A stretch of DNA of 64,000 nt from an uncultured Erysipelotrichaceae bacterium (lineage in GTDB: Bacteria; Bacillota_I; Bacilli_A; Erysipelotrichales; Erysipelotrichaceae): contig CANSQL010000006.1 in the NCBI GenBank assembly GCA_947649125.1, positions 1 through 64,000 on the forward strand. Direction: 5' to 3'. This document shows, one piece after another, positions 17,464-27,200 of this stretch. Made by a program: the position numbers and the translations under genes. Within the stretch, counting starts at the first letter, position 1. Every line of letters begins with the position of its first letter. Below the pieces are notes generated by a model. The model was not told the DNA's origin. It saw only the letters and a list, made by a program, of their open reading frames with translations, and made no database searches.

Positions 17464-20400
17464 TTAGTCTTGTTCCTTAGCTAATGCTACTAAGCGTTTG
17501 TGACGTTTGATTGCATCCTTCTTTGTCTTTTCAAACATTTCGTATGCAGTTTCACCTTTCAGCTTCGGCAGCTGTGCATAACGTGTTTCACACATCATGA
17601 AGTCTAACATCTTATCGAAATCAGGCTCTTTAGAGTCGATTGTCAACGGCTGTTCTTTGCGTGGATCAAAGCGATACAGATCTAAATAACCGCATTCAAC
17701 AGCTTTTGCCTGTGTTCTTTGATGGTTCGCAAGTCCACCCTTGATACCGTGTTCTGCACATGGAGAGTAAGCGATAATCAAAGATGGTCCGTCATAGCTT
17801 TCTGCTTCCTTCAATGCTTTTAAAGTTTGCGCCTTATTAGCACCCATGGAAATCTGCGCTACATATACATGACCGTATGCCATCGCAATCTGTCCCAAAT
17901 CCTTCTTCGCCGTTGTTTTACCGCCGGCTGCGAATTTCGCAATAGAAGCTGCCTGAGAAGATTTTGAAGACTGACCTCCGGTATTAGAGTAAACCTCAGT
18001 ATCTAATACTAATACGTTTACATTTAAGTTATTGGCAAGTACATGATCCAATCCGCCGTAACCGATATCATATGCCCATCCGTCACCGCCGACGATCCAG
18101 ATTGATTTAGAAATCAGATCCTCATCAGCTAAGGATTTCACATCTGCATTAGCTTCTTTTGCGGCTAATTCTTTGATGGTCGGTGCAACCTCGCGCTCTG
18201 CGTCACGATCTCCGTGAACCTCTAAGTATTTCTCAAACGCTGCTTTCAATTCAGGCGCAACGCTGTCCTTATTGTCTTCCATGATTTTCAGAATACGTGC
18301 TTCTTTATAGTTGTTGGCAAGTGCCATACCGTAACCGAATTCCGCATTATCCTCAAACAAGGAGTTTGCCCATGCGACACCTTCACCGTTCTTATCATTT
18401 ACGAACGGAGTTGACGGAGTAGAAGAGCAGTAAATCATCGAGCAGCCGGTTGCATTCGCTACTAACATATCGCGACCGAACAGCTGAGAAACTAATTTAT
18501 AGTACGGAGTTTCACCGCATCCCGGACAAGCACCGGAAATTTCAAAGTACGGCATTAAGAACTGGGAACCCTTAACCGTATCTTTAGGGAAGAACTCATC
18601 TTTATATTCAGTGTTTTTGAACAGGTAATCTGCCAACGGTTCCTGATCTAATTTTTCATTGATATCAACCATTTCAAGTGCTTTATTGCCTGCTTTACCC
18701 GGACACTCAACCACGCACAGACCGCAGCCGACGCAGTTTGCCGGAGTAACCTGAATACGATATTTCATATTTTCTACGCCTTTGCCCATTGCCGGAATTG
18801 TTTTGAATTCCATCGGTGCGGCAGCGATTTCTTCATCAGTCAATAAGAACGGACGAATTGTCGCATGCGGACATACAAAGGAACAGATACCGCACTGGAT
18901 ACAGTTTTCCGGATGCCAAGTAGGTACTTGAACCGCAATGGTACGTTTTTCGTTGAAAGATACGTTATTGCGGATGCTTCCGTCTAACAAGAAATCGTTA
19001 GTGAATGCGCTGACCGGCATATCATAGCCTTCTAAGCCGTTGATTACCGCAACATGATTATCGAAATATTCATCTCCGGTCAATTTACGTCCGGCATTAT
19101 AAGTCAACTCAGCCCAGCTCGGATCTACAGCTACCTGTTCGATACCGTCTTTACCTGCATCAATTGCTTTGTAGTTTAACTGAACAACCGCATCACCCTT
19201 CTTAGAGTAGGATTTCTTAGCTGCTGCCTTCATTAAATCTACGGCAGTATCATAAGGCATAATTTGTTCATTCAATGCGAAGAATGCTGATTGCAGAATT
19301 GTGTTGGTACGTCTTCCCATACCGATTTCCTGTGCAATCTTAGTCGCATTGATAATATAGAATTTTGCTTCCTTTTTCGCTAACTGAACCTTCATACGAT
19401 TCGGCATATGCTCAACAATTTCTTCTTTAGAGAAAGTTGTATTCAATAAGAAAGTACCACCTTTTTTCAGGTTTCTTACCATATCGTATTTGAACATATA
19501 CGCATCAAGTGAGCAGGAAATAAAGTCCGCATTGTTAATATAGTAAGTAGAATGAATCGGTGTGCTTCCGAAGCGTAAGTGAGAACGTGTTACACCGCCG
19601 GCTTTTTTAGAGTCATATGCGAAATATGCCTGTGCATACTGATCCGTGTTATCACCGATAATCTTGATTGTTGATTTATTCGCAGAAACGGTACCGTCAG
19701 AACCAAGTCCCCAGAATAAGCAGCTTGTGCAGTCTGATTCAACCGCAAAGTCTTCATCCGGTGTCAAGCTTAAGTTTGTAACATCATCCTCAATACCGAT
19801 TGTGAAACCCTGAATCAGCTTATCGCCCTTTAAGTGATCGAATACTGCTTTTACATGGTTCGGCTGAGTATCCTTAGAACCTAAACCGTAACGTCCGCCG
19901 ATAATTTCAATATCCTTGTCTTTTAATGCGGCAAGAATATCTAAGTAAAGCGGTTCGCCGATAGAGCCTGTTTCTTTTGTACGATCCAATACAGCAATTT
20001 TCTTAACTGTAGCAGGTAATACGTCTAACAGGTATTTTACTGAGAACGGACGATACAAGTGAACCTTGATCATACCGACTTTTTCACCCTTAGCAACTAA
20101 GGCATCGATTGTTTCCTTAGCACATTCGGTTACAGAACCCATCGCTACGATGATTCTTTCTGCATCCTCAGCACCGTAATATGTAAATGGTGCATATTCA
20201 CGTCCGGTTACTTTAGAGATTTCCTTCATGTAGCGTGCTACGATTTCAGGAACCTTATCATAATGCTGGTTGCGTGCTTCCATACCTTGGAAGAAAATAT
20301 CATCATTTTCAGCACCGCCGCGAGTTACCGGATTGGTATGCGGATTTAAAGACTGTTTGCGATAAGATGCAAGTGCTTCCTGATTCACAAGTCCTTTTAA

Positions 20401-20970
20401 TACTTCATAATCCATCATTTCAACTTTTTGGATTTCATGAGAAGTACGGAATCCGTCAAAGAAGTGCATGAACGGTACATGACCTTCGATAGCAGCCAAG
20501 TGTGCAACACCGGCTAAGTCCATTGCTTCCTGTACGGAATGAGAAGACAGCATACATACACCTGTTTGGCGGCATGCGTAAATATCTTCATGATCGCCGA
20601 AAATGTTCAATGCACGAGCCGCAAGCGCACGAGCCGCAACGTGAATAACTCCCGGCAGACATTCACCGACCATCTTATAGATATTCGGAATCATCAATAA
20701 TAAGCCTTGTGAAGCTGTAAAGGTTGTTGCCAAAGTACCTGCCTGCAAAGCACCGTGTACTGCACCGGCAGCACCGCCCTCTGACTGCAGCTCAGCTACT
20801 TTTACAACCGTATCAAATACATTTTTTCTGCCCTGCGTTGCCCACTGGTCTACAACCTCTGCCATCGGAGAGGATGGAGTAATCGGATAAATCGCTGACA
20901 GTTCGGTAAGCGCATACGCACAATGTGCTGCAGCGGTATTACCGTCCATTGACATAAAATTTTTTGCCAT
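17464..20970 (-). CDS. nifJ: Pyruvate:ferredoxin (flavodoxin) oxidoreductase
   Basis: A single-chain enzyme of 1168 residues that oxidises pyruvate with CoA to acetyl-CoA and CO2, reducing ferredoxin; central to strict anaerobes. The order of domains is standard. The pyruvate-binding domain begins AAHCAYALTELSAIYPITPSSPMAE. It is followed by the transketolase-C-like CoA region and a 2x[4Fe-4S] ferredoxin domain (CIQCGICSFVCPHA and CVGCGLCVVECPG). The C-terminal thiamine-diphosphate domain has CPGCGETP, GGDGWAYDIGYGG and the proximal-cluster cysteines. A strong AAGGAGG precedes ATG 20970. It is monocistronic between a terminator and a weak promoter, and full length. Confidence 0.97.
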   Translation of the reverse strand: MAKNFMSMDGNTAAAHCAYALTELSAIYPITPSSPMAEVVDQWATQGRKNVFDTVVKVAELQSEGGAAGAVHGALQAGTLATTFTASQGLLLMIPNIYKMVGECLPGVIHVAARALAARALNIFGDHEDIYACRQTGVCMLSSHSVQEAMDLAGVAHLAAIEGHVPFMHFFDGFRTSHEIQKVEMMDYEVLKGLVNQEALASYRKQSLNPHTNPVTRGGAENDDIFFQGMEARNQHYDKVPEIVARYMKEISKVTGREYAPFTYYGAEDAERIIVAMGSVTECAKETIDALVAKGEKVGMIKVHLYRPFSVKYLLDVLPATVKKIAVLDRTKETGSIGEPLYLDILAALKDKDIEIIGGRYGLGSKDTQPNHVKAVFDHLKGDKLIQGFTIGIEDDVTNLSLTPDEDFAVESDCTSCLFWGLGSDGTVSANKSTIKIIGDNTDQYAQAYFAYDSKKAGGVTRSHLRFGSTPIHSTYYINNADFISCSLDAYMFKYDMVRNLKKGGTFLLNTTFSKEEIVEHMPNRMKVQLAKKEAKFYIINATKIAQEIGMGRRTNTILQSAFFALNEQIMPYDTAVDLMKAAAKKSYSKKGDAVVQLNYKAIDAGKDGIEQVAVDPSWAELTYNAGRKLTGDEYFDNHVAVINGLEGYDMPVSAFTNDFLLDGSIRNNVSFNEKRTIAVQVPTWHPENCIQCGICSFVCPHATIRPFLLTDEEIAAAPMEFKTIPAMGKGVENMKYRIQVTPANCVGCGLCVVECPGKAGNKALEMVDINEKLDQEPLADYLFKNTEYKDEFFPKDTVKGSQFLMPYFEISGACPGCGETPYYKLVSQLFGRDMLVANATGCSMIYCSSTPSTPFVNDKNGEGVAWANSLFEDNAEFGYGMALANNYKEARILKIMEDNKDSVAPELKAAFEKYLEVHGDRDAEREVAPTIKELAAKEANADVKSLADEDLISKSIWIVGGDGWAYDIGYGGLDHVLANNLNVNVLVLDTEVYSNTGGQSSKSSQAASIAKFAAGGKTTAKKDLGQIAMAYGHVYVAQISMGANKAQTLKALKEAESYDGPSLIIAYSPCAEHGIKGGLANHQRTQAKAVECGYLDLYRFDPRKEQPLTIDSKEPDFDKMLDFMMCETRYAQLPKLKGETAYEMFEKTKKDAIKRHKRLVALAKEQD

Positions 20971-21259
20971 AAGTTTTGTTTTCCTCCTTGCGTAAAAACA
21001 TTACTTTAATATTATAATCCACAATCGCATTTTTTTAAAGTGATTTACGGGTATTTTCGAACATTTCTTTAGGTAATTCCTTTTACAAGGGTGGAAACAG
21101 CGTTTGAATCGATGGTTGAAGCGCGTATGATATAGGAATCGCTTAACTTTTTTAAAATTATTTTGCTTAAGCATGCACGTATTCAGTGTTGAAATTATTA
21201 TTAAAATCATTTAGGTTAGGACTCATTTGAAATTCATTTATAAAATTTCATAAAAGGGC
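20971..21259 (-). promoter_or_regulatory. PFOR 5' region
   Basis: Minus-strand TATAAT at 21011-21016 with TTTAAA 17 nt upstream (21034-21039) is a plausible weak promoter giving a ~35-nt leader. The remaining sequence to the tRNA promoter is AT-rich with no gene. The 69-aa minus-strand ORF at 21001-21210 has no ribosome site and overlaps the promoter, so I reject it. Confidence 0.4.
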
Positions 21260-21287
21260 TTGTATTTTATTGAATATTTGGTATAAT
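21260..21287 (+). promoter_or_regulatory. tRNA-Lys promoter
   Basis: TTGTAT (21260-21265) and TATAAT (21282-21287) with 16-nt spacing, placing the start about 13 nt before the mature tRNA. Confidence 0.6.
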
Positions 21288-21306
21288 AATCAAGCAATAA
21301 AAAAAT

Positions 21307-21382
21307 GACTCCTTAGCTCAGCTGGCAGAGCAACTGACTCTTAATCAGTGGGTCCAGGGTTCGATTCCCTGAGGGGTCACCA
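21307..21382 (+). tRNA. tRNA-Lys, anticodon CUU
   Basis: A complete 76-nt cloverleaf. Acceptor GACTCCT pairs with AGGGGTC (one G-U). The D-arm is TAGCTCAGctggcagAGCA, and the anticodon stem ACTGA/TCAGT encloses CTCTTAA with CTT at 21340-21342. The T-arm contains GGTTCGATTCC, the discriminator is A and CCA is encoded (21380-21382). It decodes AAG. An integrase pseudogene starts 55 nt downstream and points at it, so its 3' end is the likely attachment site of a decayed element. Confidence 0.97.
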
Positions 21383-21393
21383 TTTTGATTTAT

Positions 21394-21430
21394 AAAGGCT
21401 TTCTGAAATGGACAGAAAGCCTTTATTTAT
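21394..21430 (+). terminator. Terminator of tRNA-Lys
   Basis: A perfect 12-bp stem AAAGGCTTTCTG / CAGAAAGCCTTT with a 7-nt loop. The downstream tract TATTTAT is only partly T-rich. It lies between the tRNA and the convergent integrase pseudogene. Confidence 0.75.
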
Positions 21431-21436
21431 GGGATT

Positions 21437-21745
21437 TTAGTTAAGTCGTTTATTGTCTGATTCTAAATTTAACACATTTTTAACACACGATGAATTGAAC
21501 ACGCCATATAAAGCGGTTCTTTTTTTCTCGTCATTTATATGAGTATATATGAGTATATAAGGTCATTGTCGCATTAACTCCTGCGCCACTTTAATATCAA
21601 CCTTGTTAGTAACTAACGTAGTAGCAAAAGTATGCCTTAATATATGATAATGGAAGTATATACCTAGTTTCGTTATTATTCTGACAGCGGCACCGAACAC
21701 AATCGGATTTTGGACATAAATTCTAAATTTATACTCGACAGCCAT
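21437..21745 (-). pseudogene. Tyrosine recombinase/integrase remnant, 5'-truncated and interrupted by in-frame TGA
   Basis: The track shows only a 60-aa piece ending at 21563, containing HYHILRHTFATTLV (HxLRH box) and VDIKVAQELM. After the TGA the same frame continues for 41 codons, PYILIYTHINDEKK onwards to TAA at 21437, carrying the IYTH catalytic-Tyr segment in the proper place. So the C-terminal half of an integrase is present, but it has a nonsense/deletion lesion where the usual LMGHS box should be and lacks the N-terminal arm and core DNA-binding domains. It lies beside tRNA-Lys and downstream of a PemK-like cassette, marking a decayed integrative element. Confidence 0.85.
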
Positions 21746-21769
21746 CTTTCTATCCTCGACTATACAATA

Positions 21770-22180
21770 CTAAGCAATATTTTTGATGTTGACTTTTAGT
21801 TTTTCATCTTTATCAAGAATTTCAATAATCTCATAGATTGTATCCATAATCGCATCAGTTGCATATCCCATGACTGTATATGTAATTTTGCTTTTTTTAA
21901 AGTAGTATAATTGATCGGCTTTTATGAATGCTTCTCTCCCGTTTTCAGGACTACATGATCGATCATTTTGTGTGATAAGGATATTCTCAATATATTTTAG
22001 CTTCTTTTGTTTATGCCTTTCATTTTTAATACTTGACATGACACTTGCTACAAGATCATAAGATAAACCACTAATCGTTCCACCCTCATCTTCTATGACA
22101 ATAAAAGAATGTCGGCTCATTTCTATTCCATCCTCTGATATGTAACTGTTAATTCTGATTATATCTCCCCGTCTGCACAT
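21770..22180 (-). CDS. PemK/MazF-like protein of unknown function
   Basis: A 136-residue soluble protein. The N-terminus RRGDIIRINSYISE followed by RHSFIVIEDEGG and SYDLVASVMSS resembles the beta-barrel start of PemK/MazF-like RNase proteins found beside integrases in Firmicute elements. It is more divergent than classical MazF, and I cannot confirm catalytic residues. A GGAGG site precedes ATG 22180. It sits 11 nt after a 51-codon gene that shares its promoter, a toxin-antitoxin-like arrangement. The DNA is AT-rich, consistent with the element origin. It could instead be a neutral cargo gene. Confidence 0.55.
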   Translation of the reverse strand: MCRRGDIIRINSYISEDGIEMSRHSFIVIEDEGGTISGLSYDLVASVMSSIKNERHKQKKLKYIENILITQNDRSCSPENGREAFIKADQLYYFKKSKITYTVMGYATDAIMDTIYEIIEILDKDEKLKVNIKNIA

Positions 22181-22191
22181 ATTAAAGCCTC

Positions 22192-22347
22192 CTATTTACA
22201 CGTTTTAGGAGGCAAAGTAAATAAAACCTTAAATTTTCCTTTTTCAACATCAGCGGAATAAATAACAGGACGAATATCCTGCTTTGACTCGTTTTTTATT
22301 CGCGGTCGTTCTTTTTCGAAAAAGGATTTTGGCAGTTTTCTTTTCAT
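22192..22347 (-). CDS. Small basic protein (51 aa) upstream of the PemK-like gene, possible antitoxin-like partner
   Basis: Absent from the ORF track because it is short. ATG 22347 follows a perfect AAGGAGG with ~7 nt spacing. The frame begins MKRKLPKSFFEKERPRIK, stays open for 51 codons and ends in TAG just before the AGGAGG of the next gene. The protein is Lys/Arg-rich at the N-terminus with a C-terminal strand-like VLFTLPP. I recognise no domain. The promoter, position and size suit an antitoxin or regulator; this is inference. Confidence 0.6.
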   Translation of the reverse strand: MKRKLPKSFFEKERPRIKNESKQDIRPVIYSADVEKGKFKVLFTLPPKTCK

Positions 22348-22374
22348 AAGGGAACCTCCTTATTCTTCATAAAT

Positions 22375-22403
22375 ATGATACTCAAAAAAAGCTATGCCGT
22401 CAA
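22375..22403 (-). promoter_or_regulatory. Promoter of the 51-aa / PemK-like cassette
   Basis: Minus-strand TTGACG (22398-22403) and TATCAT (22375-22380) are 17 nt apart, about 28 nt before the 51-aa ATG. Confidence 0.6.
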
Positions 22404-22878
22404 TCATTTTTTTGCATGTAACAGCACGCAGTGACATGAGGTAAAACGTAACAGCATAAAACAAGCATAAACCTTATTGATATATTTGGCTGTCATCGAA
22501 AAGAGAAAAGCCTTAATCAATATCAGACATATGCAACGATATTTTTAAAATGTTATTATTGTTCATCTTTTTAGAGACTTTGAATTTGTGCAATCTCAGA
22601 GTAAAACGGAGAATGTTTCAGCCTAAAACAAAGGTTGAGACGCATTTTTTATATATTCTTTATTTGTATTCTCTTTCCTGCTTCAAGATACTATTTCACA
22701 CTTTTTATAGTCAAATTATAGTCTGTTATTGTCAAAATTATTGTCAGAAATAAACTTGCTAAATAACTGTAAGGCTCAATGTTAAAAGATTATTATGCAA
22801 TATCGAGACCGACATAAAAAACTAAAGAGGCATCAACAAGCAAAAAAACATCTCACCCCCCAATCAAGGGCATCATTA
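22404..22878. other. AT-rich intergenic stretch
   Basis: No convincing gene. The 67-aa plus-strand ORF at 22550 has no ribosome site and a low-complexity hydrophobic composition. At the end (22844-22872) a minus-strand hairpin CCC-TTGATT-GGG followed shortly by seven T may terminate the downstream XRE gene. This is probably the far side of the decayed integrated element, but no second copy of the tRNA 3' end was found by eye. Confidence 0.4.
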
Positions 22879-23331
22879 TCACTGCTTTCGCTTTTTCCAT
22901 ACAACAGCCAATATATCCTTTAATACAAGCATGCTGTTAAGCTCACTGTATCCGTACTGCTTCTCCATGCTCTTTAACAAACCACTCAGCTCATTCGCAT
23001 AATAATTGATATCCACCTCGTCTTGATAGGATGCCAAAATCGGGTATTTCTTAGACCAAACCTTATTCCAATCCACCTTATCACTCACTGCATCACTTGT
23101 TTTATCAATTACCTCCTGCAGCTCCTTTACATCCAAATCAAACTCTAACAGCTCATCCAAAGATACTCCGTAAAGCACTGACATCCTTTTCGCTTGATGA
23201 ATATCAGGCAATGTTTCATCTGTTTCCCACTTGGATACAGTTTGTCTGCTTACACCCAATTTATCCGCTACATCCTCTTGAGTAAAGCCACGCTTTTTCC
23301 GTGCATGAAATAAATGATTTCCTAAGCTCAT
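22879..23331 (-). CDS. XRE family transcriptional regulator
   Basis: 150 residues. An N-terminal helix-turn-helix of the Cro/CI type covers ~5-60 (KKRGFTQEDVADKLGVSRQTVSKWE, then LPDIHQAKRMSVLYGVSLDELL). The C-terminal ~90 residues are helical and acidic with no recognised effector domain. AAGGAGG lies about 9 nt before ATG 23331. It is a single gene with no obvious divergent target; a gene-neighbourhood target is not evident. Confidence 0.88.
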   Translation of the reverse strand: MSLGNHLFHARKKRGFTQEDVADKLGVSRQTVSKWETDETLPDIHQAKRMSVLYGVSLDELLEFDLDVKELQEVIDKTSDAVSDKVDWNKVWSKKYPILASYQDEVDINYYANELSGLLKSMEKQYGYSELNSMLVLKDILAVVWKKRKQ

Positions 23332-23456
23332 CCGATACGTCCTCCTTTATTTGACGCACTCATTATAATATCAGACAAGTGAAATCACCACCGCCGAATC
23401 ATTACAAATATGCTCAATATATTAACATTTTCCCTAGCTCTAATAATAAGAAATTA

Positions 23457-24188
23457 CTACATAATATGAGCCATGACCTCATTCATGACCTTACCGATTG
23501 CATCATGAATCACTAAATCAGCTTTAGAATCCATATCGGTTACCGATTTATTGATCAATATAAGCCGTGATCCGTGAAAATATTGAATCAGACCGGCTGC
23601 CGGATAAACCTGTAAAGAAGTGCCGCCGACAATTAATGTATCGGCGGATTGAATATATGATACAGCTGATTGAATCACGCTTTGATCCAAAGCCTCTTGA
23701 TACAATACCACCTCAGGCTTTATGATATGTCCGCATTTAGAACACTTCGGGACTCTGTCTTTTTGATTGAGCATTGCCGCTAAATCATAATGCGTATGAC
23801 AGCTCAAGCAACGATTACGATGAACGCTTCCGTGAAGCTCCAACACATTTTTGCTTCCTGCAGCCTGATGAAGTCCGTCGATATTCTGAGTAATCACTGC
23901 TTTACAGATTCCCCTTTTCTCCAGTTCAGCCAAGGCAATATGCGCTGCATTGGGCTTTGCCTGCGGATAAATCATTTCATGAAAATAAAAATCGTAAAAC
24001 TGATTTGGATGAGTAAAAAAGAAATCAGAGGAAATCATATGCTCCGCAGGATAAGGATACGTCTTTTTACTGTAGATTCCGGCCGATGAACGAAAATCAG
24101 GAATTCCCGATTCGGTGCTTACACCGGCTCCGCCGAAAAACACAAGTTTGATGCTGTTTTTAATGATATTACTTAACGACTCATACAT
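23457..24188 (-). CDS. cobB: SIR2-family NAD-dependent protein deacylase
   Basis: A 243-residue sirtuin that removes acyl groups from lysines using NAD. Rossmann motifs GAGVSTESGIPDFRS (~19-33) and TQNIDGLHQAAG, with the catalytic His in ELHGS, are intact. The Zn site is the paired CLSC and CSKCG. GTSLQVYPAAGL and the C-terminal NKS complete the NAD pocket. It is full length. The absence of the Ala/Tyr/Arg set of the desuccinylase subgroup could not be judged confidently, so acyl preference is open. Confidence 0.93.
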   Translation of the reverse strand: MYESLSNIIKNSIKLVFFGGAGVSTESGIPDFRSSAGIYSKKTYPYPAEHMISSDFFFTHPNQFYDFYFHEMIYPQAKPNAAHIALAELEKRGICKAVITQNIDGLHQAAGSKNVLELHGSVHRNRCLSCHTHYDLAAMLNQKDRVPKCSKCGHIIKPEVVLYQEALDQSVIQSAVSYIQSADTLIVGGTSLQVYPAAGLIQYFHGSRLILINKSVTDMDSKADLVIHDAIGKVMNEVMAHIM

Positions 24189-24284
24189 AATATTATCTCC
24201 TTTTCATAGAAAGCAATTTTTCTATACAGTTGATAGAGTATTCCTTCTATTTTATTTGTTTACTGATGTTTATCAATCCGTAGA

Positions 24285-27200
24285 CTACAGCAACATTCTG
24301 CAGGTACTTTCCTGTTTTCCCTTTGTTACCTCGATCCCGTAAGGAATATTCTCCTTTAATAATTCCACATGAGAAATGATGCCGATCATAGTTTTAGAAT
24401 TTGTCATACTGCTTAACACCTTTAATGCGTCGGCAATACTTGCTTCATCTAATGTTCCGAAGCCCTCGTCAATAAACATGGATTCCATCGATACAGTGCT
24501 GTTGCGAGCTTGAACAACAGCAGACAAAGCCAATGAAAGTGCCAGTGAAACAAGGAATTTTTCACCGCCGGATAATGAGGAAGCACTTCTCATGGAAGCT
24601 GTAGCATTATCATAAATGCTTAATTCCAAACCGTATTTACGCACCTTACCGCTTGTATCATCACTGCGGTACAGCTGATATCTGCCGTCGTGGACATTTT
24701 TCAACAGAGCATTGGCACTGCGTGTGATATGCGACAGCATGATTCCAAGCACATAGCGTTCGATTCCGATGCTTGTATCACCGCGCATTGCCTTTACAAA
24801 TTCCGCTTGTCGGGCATTAATAAGCAATGCTTCCTCATATTCTCGTTGTAATTGTGTAATGTGCTTTTCGATTTTTTCTATCTGTTCCAAGCGATATTCC
24901 TTTTTCGCTGTTTCATTCACAGTCTGCCGATACAAAGTCTTTGCCGCTTCAAGCTCATGATTTAGACTGTCTGAAGGCTCAATGGTTCGATTCTTTATTT
25001 GATCGTTCAGTTCATGGATCGCTGCCTGTAGTTCTGTAAGCTGTGTTTGATATTCTTGAAGGACTGCTTTTTGTTTAACAAGCTGCGCCGGGTCCGTCAA
25101 CGGCTGTTCAATATCGAGCTGTTTATGATTTTTCGTTTGAAGCTCTTGATGAGCTCTTGTATATTCATTTTCAGCCCTTGTGAAAGCTTCCTTTAAATGA
25201 GTAACGCTGACATGTTGGGCATTGAGCTTGAGCTGAAGCTTTTGATAGGACTCGTTCCATGCGCTGATTGCGACTTCAAAGTCATCGATTTCCTGTTTTG
25301 CCTTATTCAACTGTTTTTGCAGGGTAAGTGCATCGGTATTTTCAATTGTACTGTAGCGCTCCTTGTTTTGTGCTTCCGCTAATAAAAGCTGCTGCGCCAA
25401 TGCTTGCGTTTGATGCAGTACCTCCTCGTATGCCTTCTCTCCTTTGGGGATTCGCTCCTCACACTGCCGAAGTATATGCTTTTGTACGTCCAACTCTTTG
25501 AACGCCTGCGTTGATGCCTTCAGTTGTTTCATAAGCTGAGCCTCATAATCGGAATCAAGCGCCCCGTATTGTGTATGCAACGCTTCTTTTTTCGCTGTAA
25601 TCAGCTTATTTCTCTGTTCCGTATGAACCGCTGCCTGCTTCAGCCAGTTATCCGTTTCCTGTATTTGTTGAAGCTGTTGATCCCATAACGCTTTACAATC
25701 CTTCAGCTTTGCCAGTTCTGTGAGCTGTTCACTTGCCTTTGCGGGATTCGGATGATGCGTTGAACCGCAGATCGGACACGCACTGCCTTCCTGTAACATA
25801 CTCGCCAACAGTCCGGCGCTGTCATGCAGATACGCCTGATATAAAAGCTCGTGCTGAATCTTGGTTTCCTGTTCCTGCTTTCTTAAAATCGTCAGCTGCT
25901 GCATTCGTTGAAGCGATTCTGTTTCCCATTGCTTTTGCTGCTTCAACAATGCTTCGATTTCCTGCTCAGCCTGCTTTTTTGCTTCAAGGCGCTGCGCCTC
26001 AATCAACAGCTGAGGATGATTTTGAGTTGCTTCCTCAAGCGCTCTGATTCGCTTTTTGGCAAGCTCGTGCTGCTGCTTGATATCGTCCAAGGCCTTTTGA
26101 TAGCGCTCCAGTTTCACTTGTGCTTCCTGCTTTTGTTTTTCTAACAGCTTCATTTCCTCAGCCTTACCGCTTCGCTCTTCACAAAGAATAAGCTGCTGCT
26201 CCCACACAAGACATTGCCGGCTCAAAACAACGCATTGCTGTTCTTTTTGCTTGACCACTTCCTTTTGCAGCTCCAGCTCTTGAAACTGCTGCTGGGATGC
26301 CTTTAATTCCTTTTCCCCTTTTGTAAGCTGAAGTGCTGCCTGCTCTTTATTTTTTCTGCATTCGCGATAGCTTTTCATATACGGATAAATTTTTTCATAT
26401 TCACCGGCTGTTTCTATTTGCTGCGCAATAGCGGACATCTGCACCGCTTGTTTTAAAAGCTCCTCTTTCTTTTTCTCGTATGCTGCTTTTTTATTGCTGA
26501 GTGACCTTAATTGCTGTTGCTCATCGTAATGCGCTTGCTTGGCTTCCATATCCTTTTTTGCCTGCTCACATTCTGACTTCAAAGCCTTCAGCTGCTGCTT
26601 CAGCACCATATGTAACTCTGTGCATTCAGACAGTGACTTCACCTCTGCCTGCGCTAAGCTGCTTTCAATGTCAGCCCCCATTCGCTCCGTTTTTTCTTTT
26701 GCACTTTTCAAATGATCGCTCAACGCCTCGCATAGGATTGCCCAACGCTCACTTTGAAACAGTGATTTTAAAATTTCCTGTTTTTCTTCACTGTTAGATA
26801 TCAATAAGCGTTCAAATTTTCCCTGCGGCAGTATCATAGTGCGAATAAACTGCGCATGATTTAAACCGATCAGCTTTTCTGCCTGCTTTTCTAACAACGT
26901 CATTTTACAGTTCTCAAAAAAAGGATAAAATTGATCCTCAATTAATTCGCCGCCGTTGACATTCACTTTATATCGAGCCTCGCCGCTGCGTTTTTTACCG
27001 ACGACAATTTCACGATAAAAGCGATAGCGATGCTCATGTACTTGAAATATCAACTCGACGAAGGTTTTTTGTTTATCATCAGCCATACGAGAGCGCATTG
27101 TTTCAAAATCGCCGCGCTCACCGCTGCTGCTTTTTCCGTATAAGGCAAAGGTAATCGCATCTAATATGACGGTTTTACCGGCACCGGTCGCTCCCTTGAT

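Noticed and set aside
22550-22753. 67-aa plus-strand ORF in the intergenic region
   Set aside because: No ribosome site, low-complexity hydrophobic/Cys composition, no domain.
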